Source: Sphingomonadaceae bacterium (GTDB taxonomy: Bacteria > Pseudomonadota > Alphaproteobacteria > Sphingomonadales > Sphingomonadaceae). From it: a stretch of DNA of 34,847 nucleotides. Both the position numbers and the translations under genes were made by a program. The notes below the pieces were generated by a model. That model was given only the letters and a program-made list of their open reading frames with translations, was not told where the DNA came from and searched no databases. The stretch covers positions 1 to 34,847 of the forward strand of contig CANGJI010000025.1 of the NCBI GenBank assembly GCA_947454135.1. Direction: 5' to 3'. This document shows positions 33,988 through 34,847 of the stretch, one piece after another; positions within the stretch are counted from its first letter, which is position 1; the number at the start of each line of letters is the position of its first letter.

Positions 33988-34847
33988 ATGACCTTCCACG
34001 CCACCGTTCTCACGCTTTATCCGGAGATGTTCCCCGGCCCCCTCGGCATCAGCCTTGCAGGCCGCGCCATGGCGGAAGGCAAGTGGGCGCTCGATACCGT
34101 CCAGATCCGCGACTTCGCGGCGGACAAGCACCGCACCGTCGATGATACGCCCGCAGGCGGCGGCGCGGGGATGGTGCTGCGCGTCGATGTGCTGGCGAAA
34201 GCGATAGACCATGCGCGAGCCCATTCCTCCCCGAGCTCGCTCGGGGAGGGGGACCACCCGCAGGGTGGTGGAGGGGTAATAGCGCCGCCAGCCCCTCCAC
34301 CACTGCCTTCGGCAGCGGTCCCCCTCCCCGAGGCAAGCTCGGGGAGGAATGACCGCCCCGTCATCGCGCTCACCCCGCGCGGCAAGCCGCTCACGCAGGC
34401 CCGCGTGCGCGAACTGGCGGACGGTCCCGGCGTCATCCTTCTATGCGGCCGTTTCGAGGGTTTCGACGAGCGCATCTTCGAAGGACGCGGCGTCGAGGAA
34501 GTCTCTGTCGGCGATATCGTGCTCTCCGGCGGCGAGCCTGCCGCGATCATGCTTCTCGATGCTTGCATTCGGCTGCTTCCCGGCGTAATGGGCGCGCCTT
34601 CCAGTGGGACCGAAGAGTCGTTCGAGAACGGCCTCCTCGAGTACCCGCACTATACCCGACCTGCTGAGTGGGAAGGGCGCACGATCCCTGAAGTGCTGCG
34701 ATCGGGGGATCATGCGAAGATCGCTTCATGGCGGAAACGCCGGTCTGAAGACGATACCCGGTCACGCAGGCCGGACCTTTGGGAGCGCCACACCGGCGTT
34801 CGGGTCCAGTCTGCCTCTGGCGCGCAGCGTGAAGTGCAGGACGATTA
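33988..34847 (+). CDS. trmD: tRNA (guanine37-N1)-methyltransferase with an in-frame palindromic-repeat insertion (stop codon cut by window end)
   Basis: TrmD methylates G37 with SAM to prevent +1 frameshifting. The frame is open from ATG 33988 to 34845 (286 codons); the next two bases are TA, so the stop is cut by the window edge. Family motifs are intact: [33 protein letters not shown], then [36 protein letters not shown] (knot and SAM site) and [15 protein letters not shown]. Residues 79-121 (43 residues, low-complexity Pro/Gly/Ser) are encoded by a 128-bp palindrome and have no counterpart in ordinary TrmD. Without them the protein would be about 243 residues, close to the usual length. 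Codon use elsewhere looks native, so it is probably functional. Confidence 0.93.
   Translation, partial: MTFHATVLTLYPEMFPGPLGISLAGRAMAEGKWALDTVQIRDFAADKHRTVDDTPAGGGAGMVLRVDVLAKAIDHARAHSSPSSLGEGDHPQGGGGVIAPPAPPPLPSAAVPLPEASSGRNDRPVIALTPRGKPLTQARVRELADGPGVILLCGRFEGFDERIFEGRGVEEVSVGDIVLSGGEPAAIMLLDACIRLLPGVMGAPSSGTEESFENGLLEYPHYTRPAEWEGRTIPEVLRSGDHAKIASWRKRRSEDDTRSRRPDLWERHTGVRVQSASGAQREVQDD
34223..34350. repeat. 128-bp nested palindromic (MITE-like) element inside trmD
   Basis: Perfect 14-bp terminal inverted repeats (ATTCCTCCCCGAGC at 34223-34236, GCTCGGGGAGGAAT at 34337-34350) bound the element. Inside are two 10-bp hairpins, CCTCCCCGAG / CTCGGGGAGG (34226-34249 and 34323-34347). A perfect 12-bp pair lies further in, GTGGTGGAGGGG (34265-34276) with CCCCTCCACCAC (34292-34303). 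Small stems CCACCC-GCA-GGGTGG (34254-34268) and CTGCC-TTC-GGCAG (34303-34315) also occur. It contains no stop in the trmD frame. It resembles the CCTCCCCGAG...CTCGGGGAGG dispersed repeats I associate with sphingomonad genomes; no second copy is in this window. Confidence 0.92.

Noticed and set aside
33988..34847. trmD as a pseudogene broken by the repeat
   Set aside because: Manual translation shows no stop or frameshift through the element, and every conserved TrmD motif is intact on both sides.
1..34847. CRISPR arrays, transposase genes, prophage genes, rRNA
   Set aside because: No regularly spaced direct repeats and no recognisable mobile-element or phage proteins were seen on either strand.

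Overview
The window is GC-rich, densely coded chromosome from an alphaproteobacterium, most likely a sphingomonad (Sphingomonadaceae; a Novosphingobium-like genus is my best guess). This rests on gene order, on alphaproteobacterial protein features (zinc-ligand-free bL31, long bS16, Ala/Pro-rich BamA leader, TonB receptors), and on two palindromic repeat families that I associate with this group. Genus-level placement is inference. It is mostly core genome, with no phage, transposase, CRISPR array or rRNA.

Left part (1-11090, + strand). The translation and envelope cluster runs rpsB (3' end), tsf, pyrH, frr, uppS, cdsA, dxr, rseP, bamA, skp, fabZ, and then a separate rpmE with its own terminator. 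It couples protein synthesis (S2, EF-Ts, RRF), UMP supply, undecaprenyl and phospholipid precursors, the MEP pathway and outer-membrane assembly. The lipid A genes usually found around fabZ (lpxD, lpxA, lpxB) are absent, which fits the glycosphingolipid outer membrane of sphingomonads.

Middle (11149-21811). A MarR regulator and a TonB-dependent receptor are followed by tRNA-His(GTG) and a System I cytochrome c maturation cluster (ccmC, D, E, F, G, H and a ccmI-like TPR gene; ccmA and ccmB are not here). The K+ transporter kup comes next. A palindromic repeat sits at the 5' end of ccmH.

Right-centre (21816-28361, - strand). This holds a small lipoprotein, a stand-alone PuuD-like membrane protein, the tightly packed dapF-mtaB-ftsY-ispZ operon, and a membrane-bound GGDEF-EAL protein. 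The last is divergent from ffh.

Right end (28638-34847, + strand). This is the SRP/ribosome operon ffh-rpsP-rimM-trmD. Between rimM and trmD it is split by a small - strand gene, a LysR regulator with a perfect operator-like palindrome, and a secreted beta-lactamase-family serine hydrolase. trmD runs to the window edge (only the last base of its stop codon is missing). It carries an in-frame 128-bp nested palindrome that adds 43 residues to the enzyme just before its SAM-binding knot. This is the most unusual thing in the window.
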